From NCBI GenBank assembly GCA_002794775.1, contig NBAY01000099.1:1-64000 (forward strand): a stretch of DNA of 64,000 bases, in the 5' to 3' direction. The DNA is from Porodaedalea pini. Lineage: Eukaryota; Basidiomycota; Agaricomycetes; Hymenochaetales; Hymenochaetaceae. The notes under the pieces are model-generated. The model did no database searches. It was not told where the DNA came from and worked only from the letters and a program-made list of their open reading frames with translations. A program made the translations under genes and the position numbers. Below are positions 1 through 10,440 of this stretch, in pieces; the first letter of the stretch is position 1, and every line of letters begins with the position of its first letter.

Positions 1-244
1 GAAGTGGAACATCGACGTTCCAGATATGCCTCTGCTAGAGAGAAGCATCGATAGGTACGCTACACCTAGCGAACAACGACTTATTGTGTGTATATTTATG
101 GGATTGATGCCCATTTGAATTTGTAGCGAGGGCAACGAGGATGGGCACTCTGACGTCTTCATAAGGCCGACATCAACATGTCCTCGACATCTAGTATCCC
201 TGTCGTCGCGCTCAAGATAACCTCTCGCTTTCGTGTCAACTTCA
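1..244. other. 5' flank of the membrane protein gene
   Basis: No convincing coding exon or TATA box was recognised here. The stretch lies upstream of the first in-frame ATG at 245. It could hold the promoter and 5' UTR, or an upstream exon that I could not support. Confidence 0.4.
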
Positions 245-1778
245 ATGGGTTTTATGCTAAGAATGGTATTTTACCTTTTTGGTTTACCATTCGCCATATC
301 TATCCTGGTTTCCATCCTTGCTTTCAACCGTGTCATGCATGCTGGTCATCCCACGTCATTCTCGCCTTCTGATCCGCGCTTGGGCTTTACGAAGGGCCCA
401 GATTCTCGAGGCACAATAAACATCTTGTGGACATGCTTTTCAACGATATTCACGTGTGTTTATGTCTCTCTGCACCTCGACGTGCCGTTCAGCAAGAAAA
501 AGTCTCAAGGCTGGCGAGGGATATTTTGGAGCTGGATGATTACGATCAGGCGAAAGGCGTCCTGGATAGTCATCAATATTATTGCGCCAGAACTCGTCGC
601 GTACGTCGCTATCCTCGAGTTTCTAAGTGCGAGGAGGGGAAAGGAGGAAATGAAAAAGATTCTCAGCAAGCATGAGAGAGGTGACAAGGAATGGACACTC
701 GCCCATGCATTCTTTGTAGACATGGGCGGATTCAAGGTTTCGCGGTTTGCGGTTCCATCTCGGGGGTCATCACCGAAGACTACGGCTGCAGAGGATACTG
801 GCACGGGTGTGGAAACAGCGGGGCCGACGGATTCGAGATCGACCGAATCTGGGGAATGCGCAGCGGAGCAAGCTCAGGAACTGAAGCCGGAGACACCACT
901 GTTGAGTGACGCAAGCGTAGGCACAGGTCTAGGTACAGAAGCAGCGCGGATATCAACTTCGGAACCGGTTGAGGGCGTCATTTTGCGAAATGGTCAAGAC
1001 TTGTACAAGTGGTTGGGAGAAAATCCTGAGGCAGCCGAGTCTATCGACTATGAGCAACTTGGTCTCGACATCGAGGATAGGAGCAAAGCCAACTCCCTTC
1101 TGAAGACTCTTACCATCCTTCAAGCGTCATGGCTAGTCGTGCAGATGATCATGCGTTCTATCAAAGGGCAGCCTATATCTGAGCTCGAAGTCACCACATG
1201 CGCTTATGTTGCGTGCACGCTGGTCACTTATATCTTCTGGTGGCACAAGCCTTACGGTGTGCAGAGGCACATCTTGCTCCATATTCCTTTTTCATATGGC
1301 CCGGGGTGGGTTCAAGATATGGAACCGACGCCGTTTAACAGATTCGAATATGCTGGTGGCATAGGTTTCCTAAGTACGTACCTTAGGCCATACCTTCTTG
1401 TGTTGTGCTAACCATGTATTCTTTCGCTTCCTATTTGCAGTCGCAACTATCCTCAGTGGATGTATTGGAGCTGTCATTGGTGCTATCCACTGCTCCTTGT
1501 GGAATGCGACGTTCGCCAATAGTAATGGTCAGCTGCTTTGGCGCATATGCAGCATTGCGCAGATTTCCGCTCCCATGGTTATGTCGCTGTTTCTCGCATG
1601 GGTAGCTTTGGCTGTCCATTACGACTTCGACTCGGATTGGCTTGGTGTTTGTATTGTCATCTGTTCATTGTTTTCCTGCTTCATTCAATTTTGCGCGAGA
1701 ATCGTCTTGTTTATTCTCGTTGGCTACTCGTTTTGGAGCTTGCCGGCTGGTGTCTACACGGAGACAGACTGGACGTGA
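245..1778 (+). CDS. Multispanning membrane protein of a fungal family of unknown function (two exons)
   Basis: Exons 245-1373 and 1441-1778 are joined across a 67-bp GTACGT...CAG intron (1374-1440). Splicing is in phase and gives about 488 residues. The frame is open upstream to a GTG at 233, but the first ATG is at 245, followed at once by a hydrophobic segment (MVFYLFGLPFAISILV). Further hydrophobic stretches lie near residues 55-75 (WTCFSTIFTCVYVSL), 110-130 (IIAPELVAYVAILEF), 295-335, and three or four in exon 2. The tract WTLAHAFFVDMGGF and the block before FWWHKPYGV are hallmarks of a family expanded in mushroom genomes and usually annotated only as hypothetical. A Ser/Thr/Glu-rich, probably cytosolic loop (about residues 165-250) separates the two membrane halves. 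Function is unknown; location in a membrane is inferred. Damaged relatives lie at 37.6 kb and 54.1 kb, so this is the only apparently intact copy in the window. Confidence 0.8.
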
Positions 1779-1899
1779 TCTTGTTTCCCGCATGTCCGCT
1801 GAATAGGGATAATCGATGTCGGCTTTATCCTTTTCCCTCTCACTTCTGATATTCCGCATCATCTGCTCTCAATCCACTTTCTTGCCTTACAGCCCATGT

Positions 1900-2235
1900 G
1901 TTTTGTTTCATTGTATCTTGTAAATCATATTCCGTGTTGCTAGCGTCTCATTTCTTGCAGGCTTATTTTGTACTTATTTCTTGTAAGCTGTCCATCTATA
2001 CACGTGTAGTGGTTTCAGGAATGGCTGTAACTCTAAACTCGGTCGATGCTATTAGAATTAGAATATATAAAATTGGAGAGGGGGGGGGTTCAACTCTCTT
2101 GGACTCAAGGTGCACGCATTGAGTGATGGGATAGCTTGGAGGTAGGACGGGCGCGCACGCACAAGCATGCTGAAGATGTCATATATAATGCGTCATACAT
2201 ATCTGGCATTTTGTTTTGTTTTCTGTGATTTTCTT
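1900..2235 (+). repeat. 3' flank of the membrane gene, duplicated at 36.7-37.6 kb
   Basis: Two blocks are recognisably repeated. About 1915-2080 matches about 36710-36860, and about 2130-2220 matches about 37490-37570, with many substitutions. In the second locus these blocks sit directly before a C-terminal fragment of the same gene family. The simplest reading is an ancestral tandem array of this gene that was later split by the transposon nest. A G9 run lies at about 2083-2091. Confidence 0.6.
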
Positions 2236-2403
2236 GTTGATCACAGGAAATCCATAAGGTTCACATCATTCTATTTGCCTATAAAATACTCAAGCATTAA
2301 GTTTTCCTTCTCTAGCATGATCTTGGGTGTGCCCAGCTGGTTTTTTGCATCATCTGATAATCTTGCCACCATCTGCTGCAGCGCAGCTGTCTCTTCCTCA
2401 CAC

Positions 2404-3209
2404 TATAGTGATTAACCATCACCTATGTGCTGGCTGAGTCTTTCTCCCTTCACTTACACTATTCCTTTGACACCCTTTACTGGACACTGAACATTATGAT
2501 TCACACTTTCATAATCAGTGCCCAACTCTTTATTATAACTCCTGGTATGGACATGATTGGATGGACGGATACCATACAAACCTGATAGGCACATGGATGA
2601 CTGACTCTCATGGGCATGGGTGGAAGGAATCAGGTGAGCAGGACAAGGATGTGGGATACAGTTGTGCAGTGGTGGGAGATGAGAGCGCAAGTTGGACACT
2701 ACAACACCACTCCATAACAATCAGCTGCATGATGTGCACAGTTTGATTGTCAACTCACTCTCACATCAGTTCACACAGACTCAACTGAGTCTTGCACTGC
2801 TTTCTTCACTTTAGTTTAGTATAAAATTGCAGTAGTTCAAGCAGTAAAAGTAGAGATAGACAGTACCCTCTACCTCCATACAGCAGCAATCTACTACATG
2901 CAGTTCCATGTACTACTTGCCCAACTTCTGCTCTGAAACAATAACCATCAACTCTATTCCTGACTCTTGAAACTCCACTAGTCACTCCACAAAAGCCCTT
3001 GGCCACTGTCCAAAGTTCTGACTCTACCCAACTGAGTCTTGGTCTGACTGGAATCCTGCACATATCCATATTTCCGAGTCTTCATATCTCAAACCTCACC
3101 TTACTTAGGTTGTCCCTCTCAGTATACCAAGTCACCACAGTCCCCCTTGGGTCATACACAAGTGCTAGCCCAGATCACCCTTTGGATTAGAAGAGTCTGC
3201 ACCCACACA
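2404..3209 (+). repeat. Solo LTR, family H, copy 1 (old)
   Basis: This block aligns along its length with 5543-6372 and with the reverse complement of 10902-11741. Shared landmarks are the ATTAACCATC start region and the TTGGATTAGAAGAGTCTGCA end region. The terminal TG is mutated to TA and no target duplication could be seen, so this is the oldest of the three copies. No coding frame is present. Confidence 0.7.
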
Positions 3210-3380
3210 CATTGGAGCCCACCATGAGGGGGACAAGGTGCCTCACCTAAGTATCAGGTTGACATCTGAAGCTCCTTGGCACTATACATGCATATAGGCA
3301 AAGGTCCAGGAAGAACTAAGCAACCCACTACCACCACCCAGAGGATGAGGCTGAGGAAGACCAAGAGGATGCCCACTAGC

Positions 3381-3865
3381 TGTTAGAGTATGACTATGTA
3401 CTCAACAATCACTTAGCCATCACACCTACAAATGATGTAGGCAGAGGCAGAGCAACATGGGGACCAGTACACCTACAGACACAGGGTGAAGAGGGGAGGA
3501 GTCAAAAATGTGAGCATCACAGATGACAATATTAAGAGTAAGCAGTGTAGATTAAACAAATATCGAGATGGGAGACAATACAGGCAGTGTGCTACCTATA
3601 TACTCAATGACTGTGTGATCTGACTATTATAAAGAGGACGACATTCCTAGGAAATAGAATAGGATGGAACATCTCCAAACATGATTAGTAATGAGTGGAC
3701 AATGTCACATGCAACCATGTGCAAGGGTCATGTGATTGATAAGTCAAGTGATGTCAATGAATGAGTGGCAAAGAAAAAAGTAAAAATGGAGAGGGGAAGG
3801 GATGTTGGCAAGGATGAAGACAATGAAGGAAGGGAAAAAGAGTGTACACACTTGGGATCCTAACA
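3381..3865 (+). repeat. Solo LTR, family L, copy 1
   Basis: A 485-bp block from TGTTAGAGTA to GGATCCTAACA, closely related to 13656-14144. Its ends have the TGTTAG...CTAACA form of the gypsy LTRs in this window. It is flanked by CTAGC on the left and CTGGC on the right, a 5-bp target duplication with one transition. No internal region is left, as expected after LTR-LTR recombination. Confidence 0.75.
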
Positions 3866-4229
3866 CTGGCTACAGTCACCCCTCAGATTTTACATGCTCC
3901 TAGAAAAGCATTGTCATCACCTTTTTGCTGCCCTAGAACCACCAACCCAGAAACCACACCTCAGGACATTGAATAACAACAGCCACCCTTATTAGCTGAA
4001 CCAGAACCCACACAAGAATGAGGATGACCAGTCAAACCTAGAAGGATCCTACCTGATCTCATTGAAACCCCAATATCACTTTTATCACAAAAATTTGCAT
4101 CAAATGATTTATACTTTTGGGGATGGTAATGATGTGGTAATGATTGGCACAAACTGAATTTGTATATATGTAATTATAAAGGGTCAATAAGAGTTTTGAG
4201 AGGCTTATAAGCTCCTGTGAGGTACCTTA

Positions 4230-5230
4230 CTGCCCTTTTCAGAAGTATTGTCACATGTGATTTCACTGATTTTTGTGCCACAAGAGCCTCAAAACACAAA
4301 TATTTCCATATCTCATCTTTCATATTTCAACAAGAGTGATAAGAAATAGTCAGAATTGGAGTCCAAAACAGCAAAAATGCTGTTTTTGAACCCATTTCCC
4401 TTGTTCACTTTTTCCTGCACTCAGATTTCACTGTACAGTGCTCCAGACCAGCCCAGAATTCCAGTATTAGTATATTATGAATTTACAGACTGATTTGGAG
4501 ATGCATTGTGAGGTAGATGTGCTCAATTGCTGCATGCCTAAAACACACAAATCCCCTCTGTCTCTGCAAGCCCCTCAGCCTACAGGAAAAATTCTTCTCA
4601 ACTAAGTTCATGCATGTAAATTCATTCAAAGTGTATTGGAAAAGATTTGAGCAGCATCCATAGATACAGGCTTGCTTCATGAATCAGGGATATGTTCACA
4701 AGAATAGTGCATACAGTCAGAATCTGGTACTCAATTCAGCTCACTGGTTGATGCTAGAGCCCTGGATGCTGCTCAAATCTTTTCCAATACACTTTGAATG
4801 AATTTACATGCATGAACTTAGTTGAGAAGAATTTTTCCTGTAGGCTGGGGGGCTTGCAGAGACAGAGGGGATTTGTGTGTTTTAGGCATGCAGCAATTGA
4901 GCACATCTACCTCACAATACATCTCCAAATCAGTCTGTAAATTCATAATATACTAATACTGGAACTCTGGGCTGGTCTGGAGCACTGTATAGTGAAATCT
5001 GAGTTCAGGAAAAAATGAACAAGGGAAATGGGTTCAAAAACAGCATTTTCACTGTTTTGGACTCCAATTCTGACTATTTCTTATCACTCTTGTTGAAATA
5101 TGAAAGATGAGATAAAAATGAAAGAATAATGAGAAAAATGTAAGTTGAGATATGAAATGTTTGTGTTTTGAGGCTCTTGTGGCACAAAAATCAGTGAAAT
5201 CACATGTGACAATACTTCCGAAAAGGGCAG
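4230..5230. mobile_element. Fold-back (long inverted repeat) element F1, 1.0 kb
   Basis: The left arm (about 4230-4665) and the right arm (about 4765-5230) are inverted copies of each other with few differences, around a loop of about 100 bp. The outermost bases are CTGCCCTTTTC on the left and GAAAAGGGCAG on the right, and a TA dinucleotide flanks both ends (4228-4229 and 5231-5232). There is no coding capacity. It looks like a MITE-like or fold-back element that fits TA-targeting elements. It abuts a truncated gypsy LTR on the right, so its insertion or a later deletion removed the start of that LTR. Confidence 0.75.
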
Positions 5231-5232
5231 TA

Positions 5233-6434
5233 ACTGTCTTTTCAATCATTTCACACACCCCCTTACACCTAACCTTCATTTGTTCCATTACATAAACTAT
5301 ATAGCACTTAGATAATATGGTCTCACAGGTGCTGCATTTATAAGGAAGAGGAATCACAAATGAACACCCATTCTACTTTTCCTCTTACCTCCGCAACGAC
5401 CTAGGTGAGACCACACCCCCTCCTGTACTAGTGTATATTGTATTAATCCTCTTACCTCCATGACAACCTAGTCTGAGTAAACCCACTGCCCAAACTGAAC
5501 ATTCAAGATACAGCTTGTCTCAGACAATGTTAGTAACACCATTGTAGCAATTAACCATCGCCTACGCGCTGGCCAAGTCTTTCTCCCCTCACTTACACTA
5601 CTTCTTTGACTCCCTTTACCGGCTGCCAAACATTACCATTGATACATTCATAATCAGCAGCCGACTCTTTGTTATAATTCTTGGTATGGACACGATTGGA
5701 TGGACGGATGTCGCACGAACTTGATCAGCACATGGACAACTGACTCTCGTGGGCACAGGTGGAAGGAATTAGGCGAGTAGGACAAGGATGTGGGATACAG
5801 GTGTGCAGTGGTGGGAGACGAGAGAGCAGGTTGGGCACTATAACATCACTCCACGATGATTGGCTGTGTGATGTATGCAGGCCGATCGTCAACTCACCTT
5901 CACATCTGTTCACACAAACTCGGCCGAGTCTTGCACTGCTTTCTCTGCTTCAGTTTAGTATAAATTTGCAGTAGTTTGCAGAGATAGAGATATAGAGATA
6001 GGGAGATATGAGACAAGTACAGACAGTCCCCTCTCCACCTCTAGACTGCAATCTACTACATGCATTACTACACACTACTCACCCGACTCTCATTCTGAAA
6101 ACAGTATACACTGACCCTGTCACCGAGTCTCAGAACTCCATCACCCAATCACCGAACGCCCTTGGCCGCTGCCACAAGTGCTGATTCCACCTGCCCAAGT
6201 CTTGGTCCAACTGGAATCCCACACATATCTGTATCGCCGAGTCTTCATATCTCAAACCTCGCTCTACTTAGGTTGTCCCTCTTGGTATACTGAGTCACCA
6301 CAGTTCCCCTTGGGTCGATCACAAGCCGTAGCCTGAATCGCCCTTTGGATTAGAAGAGTCTGCACCCCTACACCATCAGGTGCTGCTGCATTTGAGGTTG
6401 CCTAGTCTGAGTTCCACCCAGACTTCCACCTAAC
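5233..6434 (+). repeat. G3 5' LTR remnant, split by a solo LTR
   Basis: Positions 5233-5542 and 6373-6434 together match the 3' LTR at 19511-19964 from its internal GTCTTTTCAATC onward and end in CCTAACA. The first part of the LTR (about 110 bp) is absent and replaced by the F1 element. Directly after it, AAAAGCAGAAC (6436-6446) is the primer-binding segment shared with G1 and G2. Confidence 0.8.
5543..6372 (+). repeat. Solo LTR, family H, copy 2, with CCAT target duplication
   Basis: An 830-bp block running TGTAG...CTACA, inserted in the G3 5' LTR. The flanking 4-mers CCAT (5539-5542) and CCAT (6373-6376) are identical. Removing the block plus one CCAT restores the sequence seen in the intact 3' LTR. 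There is no coding frame. The full-length parent element is not in this window. Confidence 0.85.
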
Positions 6435-7178
6435 ATAAAAGCAGAACCTCCCCAGGCTCATCCTCAGCATACATCATCACTGTCAACTCACCTTCACTTG
6501 ACCTAGAGGAGCACTCCCCTTGACGGGCTCGACATGTAAACCCTCTGAATGACAACCCTCAACCCAGCCTGGATGTTCTTGGACATTTGTGTATTACATA
6601 AGCCTTCCAACTGACTTTTCCCAACTATTACCATATTTGGACACCAACTTGACCTTGGACGAGTTACTGTCCTGATTAAGAAACCCTTTCCCACCCTGGC
6701 TCTCCACGTCTCACTCTGGTGGAGAATGCACCTGATGTGGACGTGAGTAACTAGACAAGTGCAGACATCTTCAACACTATCATTTGTCATCTCATTCAGT
6801 TCCTTCTGCCTTGTAATCAACTTCACCGATGAACCCATTCAATGTTGGTGTAACTCCAGATCAAACACTCAACCAATCCCTGTTCCCCTGCCATCTTAAT
6901 CAAAATAGATCTCACAGAGGAACAGTGTTGGGCCCTACCTTCAACAAGCTGGTTCGATGAAGAATGACACACATATGTCACAACCTTGAAGGAAGGCGTC
7001 ACCTACAAGCTCTGGTGGAGTGATATCTGAAGAGTGTAGTATTCAACAGAGCCAGATAGCATGACCAGATTCAGGTGGCACCTGGCAACCCCATTGTCAC
7101 CCATGGTATCAACAACATCTGTCAGTCTTCCCCCAACACCAGGACCATACCGGGAAACCCATAGAGACTTGTCGCCAC
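6435..7178 (+). other. G3 leader region (untranslated, decayed)
   Basis: Co-linear with 23755-24440 of G1 after the LTR. It includes the segment with GGAGCACTCCCCT and the later CTCTGGTGGAGTG. CpG dinucleotides of G1 mostly read TG or CA here. No long frame was expected and none is present. Confidence 0.7.
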
Positions 7179-9260
7179 TGTAACACCAACTGGTTTGTTG
7201 GGCACAGAACGAGCGGAATGCACACAATGTATGTCATGAAGTCGAAGAGCCTTGACTTGGCAATCAAGTGAAGTGGTACACCCGGATCGGTGGTGATTAC
7301 CCAAACATGGAATGCACACAATGACCAGATTGCACACATCAGCTACTCAGACCGACCCCGGTGCACTTATCTGTGCACATGTCCACTCGACCCTGCCAAA
7401 GGTTCGTTGAAAGGTGACTGTACGGTCTACAGGCAGACTCGGACCTGGTTGAGTTCGGCCACTGGGAGTTCACTCTAACGTGTCTGATGGAGGGGATAGT
7501 GTCAGGAAGTGTAGGGGAATACTCGGGGCTAGGTGTCGACTCAAGGGCACGAGTACAAAGGATGACCGGCAAAACGTGCCTAAATGCGGTCGGAGAACAA
7601 AGAGCGACTACGATCTTGACAACCCGGGCTCGGAAACTCGCCAGTGAAGACAGGAATCGATACTATTCGTCGAGACGATTCTGAATCTGAAAAGATCTCG
7701 AGACGCGATGCAGAATTGACGGAGATATAGCAGTTGCACTGGTTGCGGCTGGCGGAACGCACGGAACTCCCGGAACCAAAAGCTATTTTCGTAGCTCTAC
7801 GACGCGGGCTCGGAATCGTGCAAGAAAAGACAGTGTTCGAAAGCGATTTTCGACGAGATTAAGAATCTGAAGAGAGCTCGGGAAACGGATAAGAACTGAG
7901 GGCGATATAGCGAAAGCAAGATTTGGCCAAAAACGGGACTCGAGACGGAACGGACGGAACAACACTGAACGGCGACGGAGACAAGAACTAAAGACTGGGA
8001 CTGACTCAGGGGAACTAAACTTGTATTTTTGAGACATTTACATGAGTGTTTAAATAACCAACAGAGGGTTGAGCCTCTGAGCGGCGTACAAAGGACACAA
8101 AGACAGACCAGAGGCTCTAGCCAAACAACACCAAATAGCCAGAACTCGGAGCCGTAACTCGAGAACATGAGTAATTAAGCTTCGGGAGGCTCGGAACAAT
8201 ACCAGATGTGACCCAAAACGGACTTCGGTGGCTCACCGGTGCAGAACCAAGCTGTATGCGTCGAGTTAATACTGCCAAACACTGAAACTGTCCTGAAATG
8301 CGTCGGGGATACTTGTAAGACTGTCCTGAGTCGAGTCGAACCTAATAGAGCCGATTTCGAGGCCAGCGGCATCGGGATCTCCACATCGTTCATTTGCCTT
8401 TGTCTAACAAACATGCACCAGCCTGGCATTGGTCATTCTGGCTCCGTACAAAGGATCCCAAAGCTCACCGATGCTACGCCAAGTCAACACGTGCTGTCCC
8501 CACCTTTCAGTAGTTCAGATCGTGGAGCCACTCAAAGGAACACTCAGGAGGCTCAGTGGTAGGACAATAGAGGACTCGTCTTATTTTATTTTGCCTTTCA
8601 TGTTCACACAGGACACTTGTTTAGTATTTATAGAGTGCCAAATGTTGTAGATAGGACAGCAATTCCACCCCCAAGTTTTGACACCTAACTTCATGTGATA
8701 TCTCTCAGGATGGTCCCTAGGAACACTTCAGTGTCTTAGTGACTCAAATCGCTCACCTCAACTTCATTTTTTTTGTGTTGTGCTCATTGCGCTTGTTCTG
8801 TCCATTCTGTCTTTGCCTTGTTCTGCTTTGTTCTCATTACCTTGACCTCACTCCCCTCTTGTCTTTTATCTTCTGATTTAGCTCCATACATTGCCTCACT
8901 CTCTGGTATTCCAGACAATGTCCTGTTGAGTACAGGGAACAGCCATCTATTCTGAGAACAATCCCACTCCGAGAAGTTGCACTATTGTTAGCACATCTCC
9001 GTGTCTTCCAACACAGCCACTGACAATCCCCTGCACATCTTGAGTGCTCTGCCAGCACTATGCTTTGAACACTTCCCTACTAGTATGCTCTGCCGATTCC
9101 GTTGCCCCTAACATGCCAGAATGCACGCAACTTGAATCCTTCAATCTGGAACCCACAGAACTCAACTGGAATGAGGGTATTGCCCTGCTAGACACATCTC
9201 CCTTGAACTCAATCATCTGATTCCCCTTTACTAACAACTGGAACTCAGAATTCTCACTGC
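7179..9260 (+). repeat. Solo LTR, family M, copy 1 (interrupted by family P)
   Basis: It starts TGTAACACCAAC and aligns with the reverse complement of 17137-18239. Without the nested P insert and its 4-bp duplication it is 1100 bp, against 1103 bp for copy 2. It interrupts the region just before gag of G3. CCAC flanks both sides (7175-7178 and 9261-9264), a 4-bp target duplication. The exact right end is uncertain because the last bases differ between copies. Confidence 0.75.
7408..8385 (+). repeat. Solo LTR-like block, family P, inside family M copy 1
   Basis: A 978-bp block, TGAAAGG...CCACA, interrupting M copy 1. TCGT lies on both sides (7404-7407 and 8386-8389), and M copy 2 lacks the block, which proves insertion. 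It is clearly richer in CpG than the surrounding DNA, so it is younger. It contains an imperfect direct repeat of about 180 bp (about 7620-7800 and 7803-7980, both beginning near GGGCTCGGAA). No protein frame was recognised. Confidence 0.75.
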
Positions 9261-9300
9261 CCACCTCCCCTGAACCTTTGACGCCTACACCCAAACTGAC

Positions 9301-10393
9301 AATGTTGATGAGCTTCAGCCAACAACAGCTGGAGCAGATTGCAGCGATTGTCGCAGGTGCCTTCACTCATCAGGTGGCAAACACCCCAGCTAGTCAAGGT
9401 ACCGCCCCAACCCCTGTTATCAATGTCACCCAGCCACACAAATTTGCTGGTGGTGATGACTACCTTGACTTCAGGTGTGAAATCCTCCTTTTCATCTCAG
9501 CAAACCTGAGCAGGTACCCATTGTCAGCAAGTAAGATCTACCTCATGCTCTCATACCTGAAAGGAGGCAATGCATTGACATGGGTGCAGAACTACGTCAA
9601 AGAATTCACAAAGAATGGCATAGTCAATCTGATGGAGACCTGGACAAAGTTCCAGGAGCATTTGGATGCATTGTTCAATGATCTGAACCACAAGGCAAAG
9701 GCCCTTGCAAAGATGCATACATTGACCCAGAAGGACCTCACAGCGGATGAGTTCTTCCAGAAGTTCGACATTCTATGTATGAAGGCAGGCATGACAGATG
9801 CTGCACACGACTTCAATGTCTGCATTCAGCTTCAACAAGCCTTGAGCCTTGAGGTGGTCTAAGGAGTCCTACAATCGATGCCAGTTCCAACAATGTATGA
9901 GATGTGGAAGAAGAAGGCCATCAAGATTGATTGCGTCCAGCAACAAGTATGTGACATCTAGAAAGGGTGCTTCAACTGCCCTCAGCCACCCATCCCTCCA
10001 CATCAGCAAGTGGTGCAACAGCCCCCTGTCCAGTGACAGTCCAGCACTCCTCATGTTGACAAGTGCAATGCAACTGGTGTGACCTTCGGCGGCACCGGCC
10101 AATCGATGGACATCTCAATGAATGAGGTGCAATGATGAGGAGCATGCTGGCTCTGTAAACAGCCAGGCCACTATTGGGCACAGTGCCCACAGGGCAGACT
10201 GATTATACAGTGAATGCTGAGGATGATGGATCCATCAGAGCTTTGCCTCTTTGCAGATGAGCTTGCCACAATGAAGGAGTTGGCATTCGAGGAAGTCACA
10301 GACACTTGAAAGATGACAGTGGAGGACTGTGTGGAAGAGAACAATGGTGAAGAGGTCATCAACTCGCAGGATTTTGTGAGTGGTCAGGCATAG
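9301..10393 (+). pseudogene. gag: G3 gag (capsid and nucleocapsid), inactivated
   Basis: The ATG at 9301 opens a frame with the Gag core FAGGDDYLDF, LSYLKGGNALTWVQNYV and the downstream DEFFQKFD segment, closely matching G1 Gag. It stops at 9860-9862 where G1 has GTC CGC. Further stops precede the nucleocapsid knuckle region (about 10140-10200), whose Cys codons are still recognisable (CWLC...GHYWAQC). The ancestral gag stop is at 10391-10393. Just upstream, GGATTTT occupies the place of the G1 frameshift heptamer. In life this protein would form the retrotransposon particle. Confidence 0.8.
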
Positions 10394-10440
10394 CCACTGG
10401 GGCAACTGACTGAGAAGTTCAAAGGGTCTCAAGCTCGGAC

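Larger units (their letters stand above)
2236..4227. other. Unassigned remnant DNA carrying two solo LTRs
   Basis: Outside the two inserts annotated separately (2404-3209 and 3381-3865), the pieces 2236-2403, 3210-3380 and 3866-4227 hold no open frame I could identify. They have the CpG-poor look of old repeat DNA. They may be one older element interrupted twice, since L1 is flanked by near-identical 5-mers. Nothing in them could be assigned to a family. Confidence 0.35.

Noticed and set aside
5543..6372. Family H as a DNA transposon with TIRs TGTAG/CTACA
   Set aside because: Only five terminal bases are inverted and the ends are TG...CA. Length, lack of coding and recombination-type single copies fit solo LTRs better, although 4-bp duplications leave some doubt.
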